From Jiangella mangrovi (GTDB lineage: Bacteria > Actinomycetota > Actinomycetes > Jiangellales > Jiangellaceae), in contig NZ_JACHMM010000001.1 in assembly GCF_014204975.1 (NCBI RefSeq), positions 4,898,001 through 4,962,000 on the forward strand: a stretch of 64,000 nt of DNA, written 5' to 3'. The notes below the pieces were generated by a model. The model did no database searches. It worked only from the letters and a program-made list of their open reading frames with translations, and was not told the DNA's origin. Made by a program: the position numbers and the translations under genes. Positions 53,981-61,357 of the stretch are shown here, piece by piece. Numbering within the stretch: position 1 is the first letter of the stretch; the number at the start of each line of letters is the position of its first letter.

Positions 53981-54594
53981 GCCAGTACACGATCCCCACG
54001 GTCATCGAGAAGACGCCGACGGGCGAGCGCGCGTTCGACATCTACTCGCGGCTGCTCAACGAGCGCATCGTCTTCATCGGCACCCCCATCGACGACGGCG
54101 TCGCGAACGTCGTGATGGCGCAGCTGCTGCACCTCGAGTCGGCAAGCGCCGACCTCGAGATCGGCCTGTACATCAACTCGCCCGGAGGCACGTACAGCGC
54201 GCTCACCGCCATCTACGACACGATGCAGTACGTGACGCCGCCGGTGTCGACCACGTGCATGGGCCAGGCGTCCGAGACGGCGGCCGTGCTGCTGGCGGCC
54301 GGCGCGCCCGGCCGGCGGTTCGTGCTGCCGCACGCGAAGGTCATGCTGCACCAGCCGTCCAGCCAGGCCCGCGGCACCCTGCCCGACCTCGCCGTCCAGG
54401 CCAAGGAGGTCGCCAAGGTCCGCTCGGAGATGGACGAGATCCTGCACCGGCACACCGGTCACGCCGTCGACAAGATCCGCGCCGACACCGACCGCAACAA
54501 GACCTTCTCCGCCCAGGAGGCCGTCGACTACGGCCTCGCCGACCAGATCATCGCCAGTCGCAAGGCGATCCCCGCCGGCGCCGTCTACGGCTGA
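53977..54594 (+). CDS. ClpP paralogue with a degenerate catalytic triad
   Basis: The 205-residue protein has the whole ClpP fold ([45 protein letters not shown]). In an ungapped alignment with active ClpP, the nucleophile Ser position holds E100 (GQASETAAV, with S99 just before it) and the catalytic Asp position holds N174 (DTDRNKTF). Only H125 remains. It is probably a structural or regulatory subunit, like ClpR of plastids and cyanobacteria. It is coupled to the active clpP. Confidence 0.9.
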   Translation: MSQYTIPTVIEKTPTGERAFDIYSRLLNERIVFIGTPIDDGVANVVMAQLLHLESASADLEIGLYINSPGGTYSALTAIYDTMQYVTPPVSTTCMGQASETAAVLLAAGAPGRRFVLPHAKVMLHQPSSQARGTLPDLAVQAKEVAKVRSEMDEILHRHTGHAVDKIRADTDRNKTFSAQEAVDYGLADQIIASRKAIPAGAVYG

Positions 54595-54621
54595 CGCCGA
54601 CGCCCGCGCGGGCAACTGAAA

Positions 54622-54673
54622 CGACGTGTAGACGCTGATGCCAACAGCAGTTGGCATCAGCGTCTACACGTCG
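54622..54673. terminator. Perfect 24-bp palindrome between clpP and the XRE gene
   Basis: The arms 54622-54645 and 54650-54673 are perfect complements around the loop AGCA. It lies between the convergent clpP operon and the XRE regulator gene and should terminate both. Confidence 0.8.
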
Positions 54674-54717
54674 CCTGAGGACATCCGCTCGGAAGCGAAC
54701 GCCGCGCACACCTGCCG

Positions 54718-55131
54718 TCAGGCGGCGAGCAGGAGGACGTCGCCGTTGCGCTCGGTGGACGGACGGCGGCGCGGGACCTTGCGCGGGGCGACCACGGGCG
54801 CGGGCACCGGCAGCGGCTCGCGGCGGCGCAGGGCCCGGACGGTGTCGAGGCGGATGACCGTCGCGCGGTGTTCGACCAGGTCGCGGCGGACCTCGCCGAG
54901 CAGGTCGGACAGCTCCAGCCCGAGCGCGTCGCAGACCGCGGCGAGCACCTCGGACGAGGCCTCCTTGCGGCCGCGCTCGACCTCGGACAGGTAGGGCATC
55001 GAGACCTTGGCGTCGGTGGCGACGTCGGCCAGGGTGCGGCCCTGGTCCTGTCGCGTCCGCCGCAGCACGTCGCCGAGCATCGTCCGCAGCAGCGGCGTCG
55101 ACCGATCTTCGCGTTCCTCCGGGCCGCTCAT
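54718..55131 (-). CDS. popR: XRE-family Clp regulator, PopR/ClgR-like
   Basis: The 137-residue protein has an N-terminal XRE HTH (LLRTMLGDVLRRTRQDQGRT, then VSMPYLSEVERGRKEASSEVL) as in ClgR and PopR. It ends in DVLLLAA; PopR and ClgR are degraded by Clp through C-terminal alanines, so the same is expected here. The position after a clpP pair fits PopR, which activates clpP3clpP4 in Streptomyces. A ClgR-like palindrome lies upstream of its own start. PopR and ClgR cannot be told apart by sequence alone. Confidence 0.8.
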   Translation of the reverse strand: MSGPEEREDRSTPLLRTMLGDVLRRTRQDQGRTLADVATDAKVSMPYLSEVERGRKEASSEVLAAVCDALGLELSDLLGEVRRDLVEHRATVIRLDTVRALRRREPLPVPAPVVAPRKVPRRRPSTERNGDVLLLAA

Positions 55132-55171
55132 GCATCCACGCTAACGGCGTCGGCCTCGCGTCCGGGAGAGC

Positions 55172-55190
55172 GGTTCGCCACCGGCGAACC
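55172..55190 (-). promoter_or_regulatory. ClgR-like palindrome upstream of the XRE gene
   Basis: GGTTCGCC-ACC-GGCGAACC is a perfect palindrome 41-59 nt upstream of the start. It contains GTTCGC-N5-GCGAAC, the core of ClgR sites. The middle A of the corynebacterial consensus is missing. It suggests autoregulation or control by ClgR. Confidence 0.55.
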
Positions 55191-55257
55191 TCGACGCGCA
55201 TCCGGCCGGGTCGCGTGGGTACTGCAGGTGAGCCGGACGAGTGAACGAGGGGGACGG

Positions 55258-56217
55258 ATGCGGGTACCGAAGGCACGGGGCGAGCTGAGCGAGGCTCTGG
55301 GAGCCGCCCTGCACGACGGAGCAGCGACGACGGCGACGGCCGCAGCCCGGCTCGCCGAGGTCGAGGCGACGGACGACGGCGACCGGCACCTGGCGCTGTG
55401 GACGCTGTACGAGCTGCACTATCGCGGCTTCGAGGACGTCGACGACGAGCTGGAGTGGGCGCCGGAGCTGCTGGCGCTGCGCCGCCGGCTCGAGCGGCCC
55501 TTCGAGGCCGAGCTGCGCGAGGCGTTCCCGCCGCCGGAGCTGGACGGGCCCTTCGGCGACGCGCTGTTCGCGCTGATCGAGGGGTTCGACGGCGCCTCGG
55601 TCGCCTCGTACGTGCAGCGCGACGCCACCGTCGAGCAGACCCTGGAGCTGCTGCGGTACCGCACGATCTACCACCTCAAGGAGGCCGATCCGACGGCGTG
55701 GGTGGTGCCGCGCCTCACCACCGGGCCGAAGGCCGCGCTCATGGAGTTGCAGTACGACGAGTACGGCTGCGGCGACCCGAACCGGCTGCACTCGCACCTG
55801 TTCGTCCGCGGGCTCGACGCGGCCGGGCTGCGGTCGGACTACGGCGCGTACGTCGACGACGTCCCGGTCGAGGTGCTGGTGCAGAACAACGCGATGTCGC
55901 TGTTCGGGCTGCACCGCCGGCTGCGCGGCGCGGCACTGGGGCACCTGGCGGCGTTCGAGGCGACCAGCTCGATGCCGTCGCGGCGCATGGCGCAGGGGCT
56001 GGACCGGCTCGGCCTGCCGGCGGAGATGATCGCCTACTACGACGAGCACGTCGAGGCCGACGCCGTCCACGAGCAGCTCGCCGTCCGCACCATCTGCGCC
56101 GCGCTGGTCGAGGAGGAGCCGGCACAGGCCGCGGAGGTCGCGTTCGGCGCGCTCGCGTGCCTCGGCCTCGAGGACCGGTTCGCCCAGCGCATGCTCGCCG
56201 AGTGGGACGCCGCATGA
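55258..56217 (+). CDS. Iron-containing redox enzyme (haem-oxygenase fold)
   Basis: The 319-residue protein looks like the haem-oxygenase-like iron enzymes (PF14518 type). Candidate metal ligands are the Glu and His of LYELHYRGFED, E and D of MELQYDEYG, and E and H of YYDEHVEADAVHE. ATG 55258 has a strong GAGGGGGGA site. Its stop overlaps a CDGSH gene by four nt. The pair suggests a two-iron-centre redox reaction of unknown substrate. Confidence 0.75.
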   Translation: MRVPKARGELSEALGAALHDGAATTATAAARLAEVEATDDGDRHLALWTLYELHYRGFEDVDDELEWAPELLALRRRLERPFEAELREAFPPPELDGPFGDALFALIEGFDGASVASYVQRDATVEQTLELLRYRTIYHLKEADPTAWVVPRLTTGPKAALMELQYDEYGCGDPNRLHSHLFVRGLDAAGLRSDYGAYVDDVPVEVLVQNNAMSLFGLHRRLRGAALGHLAAFEATSSMPSRRMAQGLDRLGLPAEMIAYYDEHVEADAVHEQLAVRTICAALVEEEPAQAAEVAFGALACLGLEDRFAQRMLAEWDAA

Positions 56218-56426
56218 CCGAGCAGCGCGACTTCGCCCACCCCGACGTCGTCATCTGCCCCGGCGGGCCGCTGCTGCTGCGCGGCGAGCACGTCGTCGAG
56301 GACGCCGACGGCCGTCAGCACCGCACCACGCGTCCGGTCAGCGCGGTCTGCCGCTGCGGCAAGTCCGCCGACCAGCCCTGGTGCGACGGCACCCACAAGG
56401 TGCTCCCGGACAAGCAGAAGCCCTGA
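56214..56426 (+). CDS. CDGSH iron-sulfur protein
   Basis: The 70-residue protein contains the CDGSH [2Fe-2S] signature CRCGKSADQPWCDGTHK (three Cys, one His) near its C-terminus. It is coupled to the upstream haem-oxygenase-fold gene and probably serves as its electron donor or cluster carrier. ATG 56214 is in the ATGA overlap. Confidence 0.88.
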   Translation: MTEQRDFAHPDVVICPGGPLLLRGEHVVEDADGRQHRTTRPVSAVCRCGKSADQPWCDGTHKVLPDKQKP

Positions 56427-56431
56427 CCTCG

Positions 56432-57076
56432 TCAGGCCCCAACCACCAGCGCCAGCACGCCCCGCGACCCGTAGGACCGCCGCCCCACCACCCGCAACCG
56501 CGAGGCCGGGTCGCCGGCCAGCTGCGCCGCGACCCGGTCCACCTGCTCCCCCGTGCCGAGCTGCACGACGGCGGACCCGCCCGGCGCCAGGTGCGAGGCG
56601 ATGACGTCCAGGCAGGTCCACGCGACCGTGAGCCCGTCCGGCCCGCCGTCGATCGCCGACGCCGGGTCGTCCGGGAACCGGGCGACGGACGCCGTCGGGA
56701 CCCAGGGCGGGTCGGCGATGACCAGCGCGAACCGCTCCGCCGGCGCCAGCGCGCTCCGCAGCGACGACCACCGGACGTCGACGGCGCCGGCCGGCCGCGC
56801 CCGCGCCGCGTTGACCCGGGCGAACCCGCAGGCGACGGCGTCGCGGTCGACGAGGACGAGGTCGCGGCCGGAGCCCGCGAGCGTCAGCGCCAGCAGCCCG
56901 ATCTGGCCGGCGCCGGCGCACAGCTCCAGCACCGGCCCGGGCGGCGCGTCGTGCAGCAGCTCCGCGGCCCAGACCGACTGCGCGGTCGTCCAGGGGCGCG
57001 GTCGCAGGACGCGGGCGTCGTAGTCGATCTGCAGCGCTCCGAAGGCGGCGGTGCGCGGCGCGAGGTCGGTCGTCAC
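56432..57076 (-). CDS. Class I SAM-dependent methyltransferase (HemK/PrmC-like)
   Basis: The 214-residue enzyme has the SAM motif VLELCAGAGQIGLLAL and VIADPPWVPT, a DPPW motif seen in N-methyltransferases that modify Gln or bases. It lacks the N-terminal domain of true PrmC. The substrate is unknown. GTG 57076 is the start. It converges on the CDGSH gene with a five-nt gap. Confidence 0.78.
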   Translation of the reverse strand: MTTDLAPRTAAFGALQIDYDARVLRPRPWTTAQSVWAAELLHDAPPGPVLELCAGAGQIGLLALTLAGSGRDLVLVDRDAVACGFARVNAARARPAGAVDVRWSSLRSALAPAERFALVIADPPWVPTASVARFPDDPASAIDGGPDGLTVAWTCLDVIASHLAPGGSAVVQLGTGEQVDRVAAQLAGDPASRLRVVGRRSYGSRGVLALVVGA

Positions 57077-57127
57077 CCACGCGCTCTACCCCTCGTCGGC
57101 TCCCGCATGTACGGGTACGGTGACGCG

Positions 57128-57787
57128 ATGACGCTGCGCTCCGCGATCTGGCTGCCGCTCTTCGACGAACTGGCCGATCCCGCCGTCGTGATGTGGCTGG
57201 CCGCCGAGGCCGAGGAGGCGGGCTGGCACGGCCTGTTCGTCTGGGACCAGCTGCGCTGGCGCGAGCCGGTGCAGGCGGTCGCTGACCCGTGGATCACCCT
57301 GACGGCGGTCGCGACGGCGACCGAGCGGCTGGCTCTGGGGCCCATGGTGACGCCGCTCCCCCGCCGCCGGCCGGCGAAGCTGGCCCGCGAGACAGCGTCT
57401 CTGGACCTGCTGTCCGGCGGCCGGCTGATCTTCGGCGCCGGGCTGGGCAGCGACCGCTTCGCCGAGGAGTTCAGCCGCACCGGCGAGGAGCTCGACGACC
57501 GCGTCCGCGCCCGCATGCTCGACGAGGGGCTGGACATCCTGACCGCCGCCTGGACCGGCGAGACGGTCGAGCACCGGGGTGAGCACTACGTGGTCGACGG
57601 CGTCAGCTTCCTGCCCGCGCCGTCCCGGCCCGGTGGCGTGCCCGTGTGGATCGCGGGCATGCCCGGCAAGGTCGCGCCGATGCGCCGGGCCGCCCGGCAC
57701 GACCTGGTGGCTGCCCGAGTTCGAGCCCGGCGTCGTCACCGCCGACCAGGTCCGCGGCGTCATCCACGACGGCCCGGCCGCCGGCTG
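57128..57787 (+). pseudogene. Frameshifted, truncated LLM-class flavin/F420 oxidoreductase
   Basis: The first ~190 codons encode a luciferase-like monooxygenase domain (AAEAEEAGWHGLFVWDQLRW, LGPMVTPLPRRRPAKLARET, GRLIFGAGLGSDRFAEEFS). After RRAARHD (about 57700) the frame turns to Arg-rich nonsense, while the next frame continues with TTWWLPEFEPGVVTADQVRG and stops at 57787. Even when joined it lacks roughly the last 60-80 residues of the family. A TACGGT box six nt before ATG 57128 suggests a leaderless promoter. It is probably inactive. Confidence 0.65.
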
Positions 57788-57841
57788 ACGCCGTCGTAAA
57801 TGGGTGGACACGCGCCCGTGTCGCGCGGTGGGATGCCCGCG

Positions 57842-58726
57842 ATGACGACCCCGCGGATGCACGCCGACCAGCTCGAGATCGACGCCGCCCTGGTGCGCCG
57901 GCTGCTGGCCGCGCAGTTCCCGCAGTGGGCGGGCCTCGCGCTGCGGCGCGTGCGGTCGGCCGGGACGGTGAACGCCGTCTACCGGCTCGGCGACGAGCTG
58001 TCGGTCCGGCTGCCACTGGTCCCGGAGTGGGCGGGCGACCTCGAGAGCGAGTTGGAGTGGCTGCCCCGGCTGGCGGACGGCGGCGGGTTGCCGCTCGAGA
58101 TCCCGGAGCCGGTCGCGGCCGGCGAGCCGGGCGAGGGCTACCCGGCGCGGTGGGCCGTCTACCGCTGGCTCGACGGCGTCACACCGGAGTGGAGAGGTCT
58201 GGACGACCCGCGCACCGCCGGCCGGCTGGCGGAGTTCGTCCGCGCGCTACGAGACCTCGACCCCGGCGGCGCACCGGAAGGCAAGGGGCAGCGGCTGCTC
58301 GCCGCCGACGACGACGCCGTGCGTGAGGCGATCGCGTCGCTCGCCGGCACCGTCGACACCGCCGCCGCGACCGCCGTCTGGACGGACGCGCTGGCCGCGG
58401 AGGTGTGGGACGGCGAGCGGGTCTGGGTGCATGGCGACCTGCTGCACCTCAACCTGCTGACCCGCGGCGGCGAGCTGTCCGCCGTCCTCGACTTCGGGTC
58501 GGCCGGGGCCGGCGACGGCGCCTACGACCTGCTGCCCGCGTGGACCCTCTTCACCGGCGCCGCGCGAGAGGCGTTCCGGGCGGAGCTCGCGCCCGACGAC
58601 GCCGCCTGGGCCCGCGGCCGCGGCTATGCGCTGGCCAAAGGGCTGATCGCGCTGCCCTACTACCGTGAGACCAACCCGGTGTTCGCCGCGTTCGCCCGTG
58701 AGGTCATCGACGCCTCGCTCGCCTAG
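57842..58726 (+). CDS. Aminoglycoside phosphotransferase (APH) family kinase
   Basis: The ~294-residue protein has the APH fold with the catalytic loop VWVHGDLLHLNLLTRGG and the DFGSAG motif, plus AVYRWLDGVTPEW. Members phosphorylate small molecules, and this resembles the broad actinobacterial group annotated as aminoglycoside phosphotransferase; antibiotic resistance is not established. ATG 57842 is likely, but ATG 57833 or 57857 are possible. Confidence 0.8.
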   Translation: MTTPRMHADQLEIDAALVRRLLAAQFPQWAGLALRRVRSAGTVNAVYRLGDELSVRLPLVPEWAGDLESELEWLPRLADGGGLPLEIPEPVAAGEPGEGYPARWAVYRWLDGVTPEWRGLDDPRTAGRLAEFVRALRDLDPGGAPEGKGQRLLAADDDAVREAIASLAGTVDTAAATAVWTDALAAEVWDGERVWVHGDLLHLNLLTRGGELSAVLDFGSAGAGDGAYDLLPAWTLFTGAAREAFRAELAPDDAAWARGRGYALAKGLIALPYYRETNPVFAAFAREVIDASLA

Positions 58727-58903
58727 GTGGTACGTTGCCGGTGTGGCGCCGTCCCGCGCCCAACCCTCGGTTCCGGTGCTCACGCCACCGGCGTCAGCGG
58801 GGGCAAAGGGGGCTCGAGTCCTCGGGATGCCGGTTCGGTGTGTCCTTTCCGGCGGACGTCGTGAGCGTGAGTCGCGTCGCGCCGCCGACGAGAGGAACAC
58901 CAG

Positions 58904-59584
58904 ATGACCAGGCAACGATCCTTCAAGCATCTCGTCCGCACCCGCATGGCCAAGACCGGCGAGAGCTACACCGCCGCGCGCGCCGTGCTCCTCGCCGCAC
59001 AGGACGTTCCCGCCGGTGCGACGGCGCCCGTCCTCGCCACCTCCGACGAGACCATCCGCGAGCGCACCGGCCGCGGCTGGGAAGAGTGGTTCGAACTCCT
59101 CGACGAATGGGGCGCGGCGGACAAGTCGCACCGCGAGACCGCCCGCTGGGTCGCCGACCAGCTCGGCGTCGTGCCGCTGGCGTGGAACGCGCAGGCCGTC
59201 GTCGGCAGCTACGAGAAGGCCCGGCTCGGCCGCGCGGTCGGCGAGAAGGAGGACGGCTTCACCGTCACCGTCTCTCGGACCGTCGCGGTGAGCGCCGAGC
59301 GGCTCTACGACGCCGTCGTCGACCCGTCGCAGCGAGAGGACTGGCTGCCGGACGGGAAGCTCGTCGAGCGGACGGCGACCCGGGCGAAGTCGGCGCGGTT
59401 CGACTTCGACGGCGGCGCTTCGCGTGTGCACCTCGTCTTCGACGCCAAGGGCGCGGACAAGGCGACGCTCAGCCTGTCGCACGTCCGGCTCGCCGACGCC
59501 GACGCCGCGACCGCCATGAAAGCGTTCTGGCGCGAGCGGCTCGACGTGCTCAAGGCGCGGCTGGAGGGCGGTTCCGATGCCTGA
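58904..59584 (+). CDS. DUF4287-SRPBCC fusion protein
   Basis: The 226-residue protein joins an N-terminal DUF4287-like segment (FKHLVRTRMAKTGESYTAAR, then RGWEEWFELLDEWGA) to a C-terminal SRPBCC/START-like domain (FTVTVSRTVAVSAERLYDAV, ending MKAFWRERLDVLKARLE). Such fusions are common, unassigned proteins in actinomycetes and are thought to bind small hydrophobic ligands. ATG 58904 has GAGAGG upstream. It overlaps the next gene by eight nt. Confidence 0.82.
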   Translation: MTRQRSFKHLVRTRMAKTGESYTAARAVLLAAQDVPAGATAPVLATSDETIRERTGRGWEEWFELLDEWGAADKSHRETARWVADQLGVVPLAWNAQAVVGSYEKARLGRAVGEKEDGFTVTVSRTVAVSAERLYDAVVDPSQREDWLPDGKLVERTATRAKSARFDFDGGASRVHLVFDAKGADKATLSLSHVRLADADAATAMKAFWRERLDVLKARLEGGSDA

Positions 59585-59969
59585 CGTGTCGCTGCTCGCC
59601 GTCGCCGTCGGCACCGTGGCGGCGTTCGTGATCGGGTTCGTGTACTACGGGGTGGTCGGCGTGCCGGGCGGGTCCGGCGACGGCCGTGGGGAGGTCCCGG
59701 CGCGACCCAGGTGGCTGCTGCCGGTGGCCGAGCTCGCCCGCAACCTCGTGCTGGCCGCGGTGGTGATCGGCGTGGCCGCCGCGGCGGATGTGTCGTCGGC
59801 CGGCGGCGGGCTGCTGCTCGGTCTGGTGCTGTGGGTCGGGTTCCCGCTCGTGCTGTGGACCGGCGCGATGTTCCACGAGGGTGTCCCGCTACGGACTGCG
59901 CTCGTCCACGGCGGCGACTGGCTGCTGAAGCTGCTGGCGATCGGCCTGGTCGCCGGCGTGCTCGGCTAG
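59577..59969 (+). CDS. DUF1761 membrane protein
   Basis: The 130-residue protein has four hydrophobic segments and the DUF1761 pattern (AAFVIGFVYYGVVGVPGG, ARNLVLAAVVIGVAAAA, GLVLWVGFPLVLWTGAMFHE). Its role is unknown. It overlaps the DUF4287 gene by eight nt, so the two are cotranscribed. Confidence 0.75.
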   Translation: MPDVSLLAVAVGTVAAFVIGFVYYGVVGVPGGSGDGRGEVPARPRWLLPVAELARNLVLAAVVIGVAAAADVSSAGGGLLLGLVLWVGFPLVLWTGAMFHEGVPLRTALVHGGDWLLKLLAIGLVAGVLG

Positions 59970-59978
59970 CGGCTCCGG

Positions 59979-60263
59979 CTAGAGCCGGGTCTCCGACTCG
60001 GTGGTGAACTCGCGGACGTCGGCACCGGTGATGAGCGCGGTCTGCTCGTCGCCGGTGCCGTCGCCGCGGAAGGCGTCCAGCGCCGCCCGCGTCGCCCACC
60101 GCTCGAGGACGTTGATCCGCTCCGGGTCGACGAGGTCCGCGGACAGCGCGAAGTCCAGACACCCCTCGGTCGCCCGCGCCTGCTCGACGACGGGGACGCA
60201 GGTGGCGAGGTACGCCTCGCGGTCGGCGGCGTCGACGCGCAGATACCCGGCGACGATGATCAC
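59979..60263 (-). CDS. Antibiotic biosynthesis monooxygenase-like (ABM) protein
   Basis: The 94-residue ferredoxin-like protein has the ABM layout (MIIVAGYLRVDAADREAYLA, ARATEGCLDFALSADLVDP, INVLERWATRAALDAF). Members oxidise quinones or small aromatics, or act as haem-degrading proteins, usually as dimers. It converges on the DUF1761 gene. ATG 60263 follows GAGGAGC. Confidence 0.82.
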   Translation of the reverse strand: MIIVAGYLRVDAADREAYLATCVPVVEQARATEGCLDFALSADLVDPERINVLERWATRAALDAFRGDGTGDEQTALITGADVREFTTESETRL

Positions 60264-60311
60264 GGCATGCTCCTCGAGGGCTCGGCTTCTGACCAGCCGA
60301 CGATACGCGGC

Positions 60312-60426
60312 TCAGGAGGGAGTTCTCCCCGCGCGGGCGGGCGATGACCCGCACGCAACCTCACGACGCCCGACCTTCGCTCCGTCAGGAGGGAGTTGTC
60401 CCCGCCAGAGCGGGTGAAAGTCCCGC
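60312..60426. repeat. Two copies of a structured ~41-nt motif
   Basis: Copies at 60312-60352 and 60385-60426 both begin with TCAGGAGGGAGTT, then C or G, then TCCCCGC. Each continues as a hairpin with GCGGG/CCCGC arms. They lie in the gap before a sugar ABC operon. The GCGGGTGAAAGTCCCGC of copy two resembles group II intron 5' sequences, but no intron body is present. Confidence 0.55.
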
Positions 60427-60455
60427 CCGGCGGGCCGCGCCAAGATCAAGGCCGG

Positions 60456-60484
60456 TGACGGGGCTCCGGCGAATGTGACATATT
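60456..60484 (+). promoter_or_regulatory. Probable promoter of the ABC importer operon
   Basis: TGACGG at 60456-60461 and CATATT at 60479-60484 are 17 nt apart. The expected start of transcription is near 60492, at the ATG of a 13-codon frame. Confidence 0.45.
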
Positions 60485-60491
60485 GCGGGCC

Positions 60492-60533
60492 ATGCCGGCC
60501 CGCCGTCCCCTCCCGACGGGCCCGCGCCCGTGA
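60492..60533 (+). CDS. Putative 13-residue upstream ORF
   Basis: ATG 60492 lies seven nt after the CATATT box and opens the frame MPARRPLPTGPRP. Its TGA overlaps the permease start codon (GTGA). Translation of it could deliver ribosomes to the permease, which has no clear ribosome-binding site. Coding status is inferred only from this layout. Confidence 0.35.
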   Translation: MPARRPLPTGPRP

Positions 60534-61357
60534 GCCGGGTGGCGGGGCGGTTCGTGCTGCCGGCGCTGGTCGCCGCGCTGTTCGCGGCGCCGTTGTGGTT
60601 CATGCTGGTGGGCTCGCTGCGCCCGGCGGGGCTGCCGCCGCCGCGGACGCTCGAGCTGTGGCCGCCTGAGGCGACGCTCGAGGCGTACCGGCGGCTGCCG
60701 GAGCTGATCCCGCTGTTCCGGTACCTGGCCAACTCGGCCGCGGTGGTCGCGATCGCGGTGCCGCTGACCGTCGTGACGGCGGCGCTGACGGGGTTCGGCG
60801 TCCGGCTCCTCCCGCCGCCCACACGACGTAAGGCCGTCATCGGGCTCCTCGTGGTCCTGCTGGTTCCGGTGACCGCCGTGTGGGCGACGCGGTTCGAGGT
60901 GTTCCGGCTGGCCGGCGTCACCGACACGATCGTGCCGCTGCTGGCGCCGGCGCTGCTCGCCGTCAGCCCGTTCCTCGTGCTGCTCTACGCCTGGAGCTTC
61001 GGCGGCGTCCCGGACAGCCAGCTGCAGTCGGCGCGGCTGGAGGGGGCCGGCTGGCTGACGGTCTGGCGTCGGGTCGCGCTGCCGCAGGTGCGCCCGGCCA
61101 CGCTCGCCGTCGCGGTGCTGGCGTTCACGTTCCACTGGGCCAACTTCATCGACCCGCTGCTCTACCTGCACAGCGGCGACCGCTACACATTCCCGCTGGC
61201 GCTGCGCTTCCTGCTGCTGCTCAACCCCACCGACTGGCCGCTGCTGATGGCCGGCTGCATCATCGCGACCCTGCCCTGCGTGGTCGTGTTCCTGCTCGCC
61301 CAGCGCGTCCTGCTGAGCGACGACCCCCTGGCCGCCCTACGGAGAGGACGCCCATGA
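60530..61357 (+). CDS. Carbohydrate ABC transporter permease (MalG type)
   Basis: The 275-residue inner-membrane protein has about six helices and the EAA loop SARLEGAGWLTVWRRVALPQ that contacts the ATPase. It matches the MalG-like permeases of family-1 sugar importers. GTG 60530 is the start. Its stop overlaps the solute-binding protein gene by four nt. The order permease-binding protein-ATPase-permease is unusual because the second permease comes last. Confidence 0.87.
   Translation: MSRVAGRFVLPALVAALFAAPLWFMLVGSLRPAGLPPPRTLELWPPEATLEAYRRLPELIPLFRYLANSAAVVAIAVPLTVVTAALTGFGVRLLPPPTRRKAVIGLLVVLLVPVTAVWATRFEVFRLAGVTDTIVPLLAPALLAVSPFLVLLYAWSFGGVPDSQLQSARLEGAGWLTVWRRVALPQVRPATLAVAVLAFTFHWANFIDPLLYLHSGDRYTFPLALRFLLLLNPTDWPLLMAGCIIATLPCVVVFLLAQRVLLSDDPLAALRRGRP

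Noticed and set aside
57842-58726. Proven aminoglycoside resistance gene
   Set aside because: The APH fold is broad and most members of this kind in actinomycetes have no shown drug activity.
60385-60426. Group II intron
   Set aside because: Only a short 5'-like hairpin motif is present; there is no reverse transcriptase or domain V in the region.
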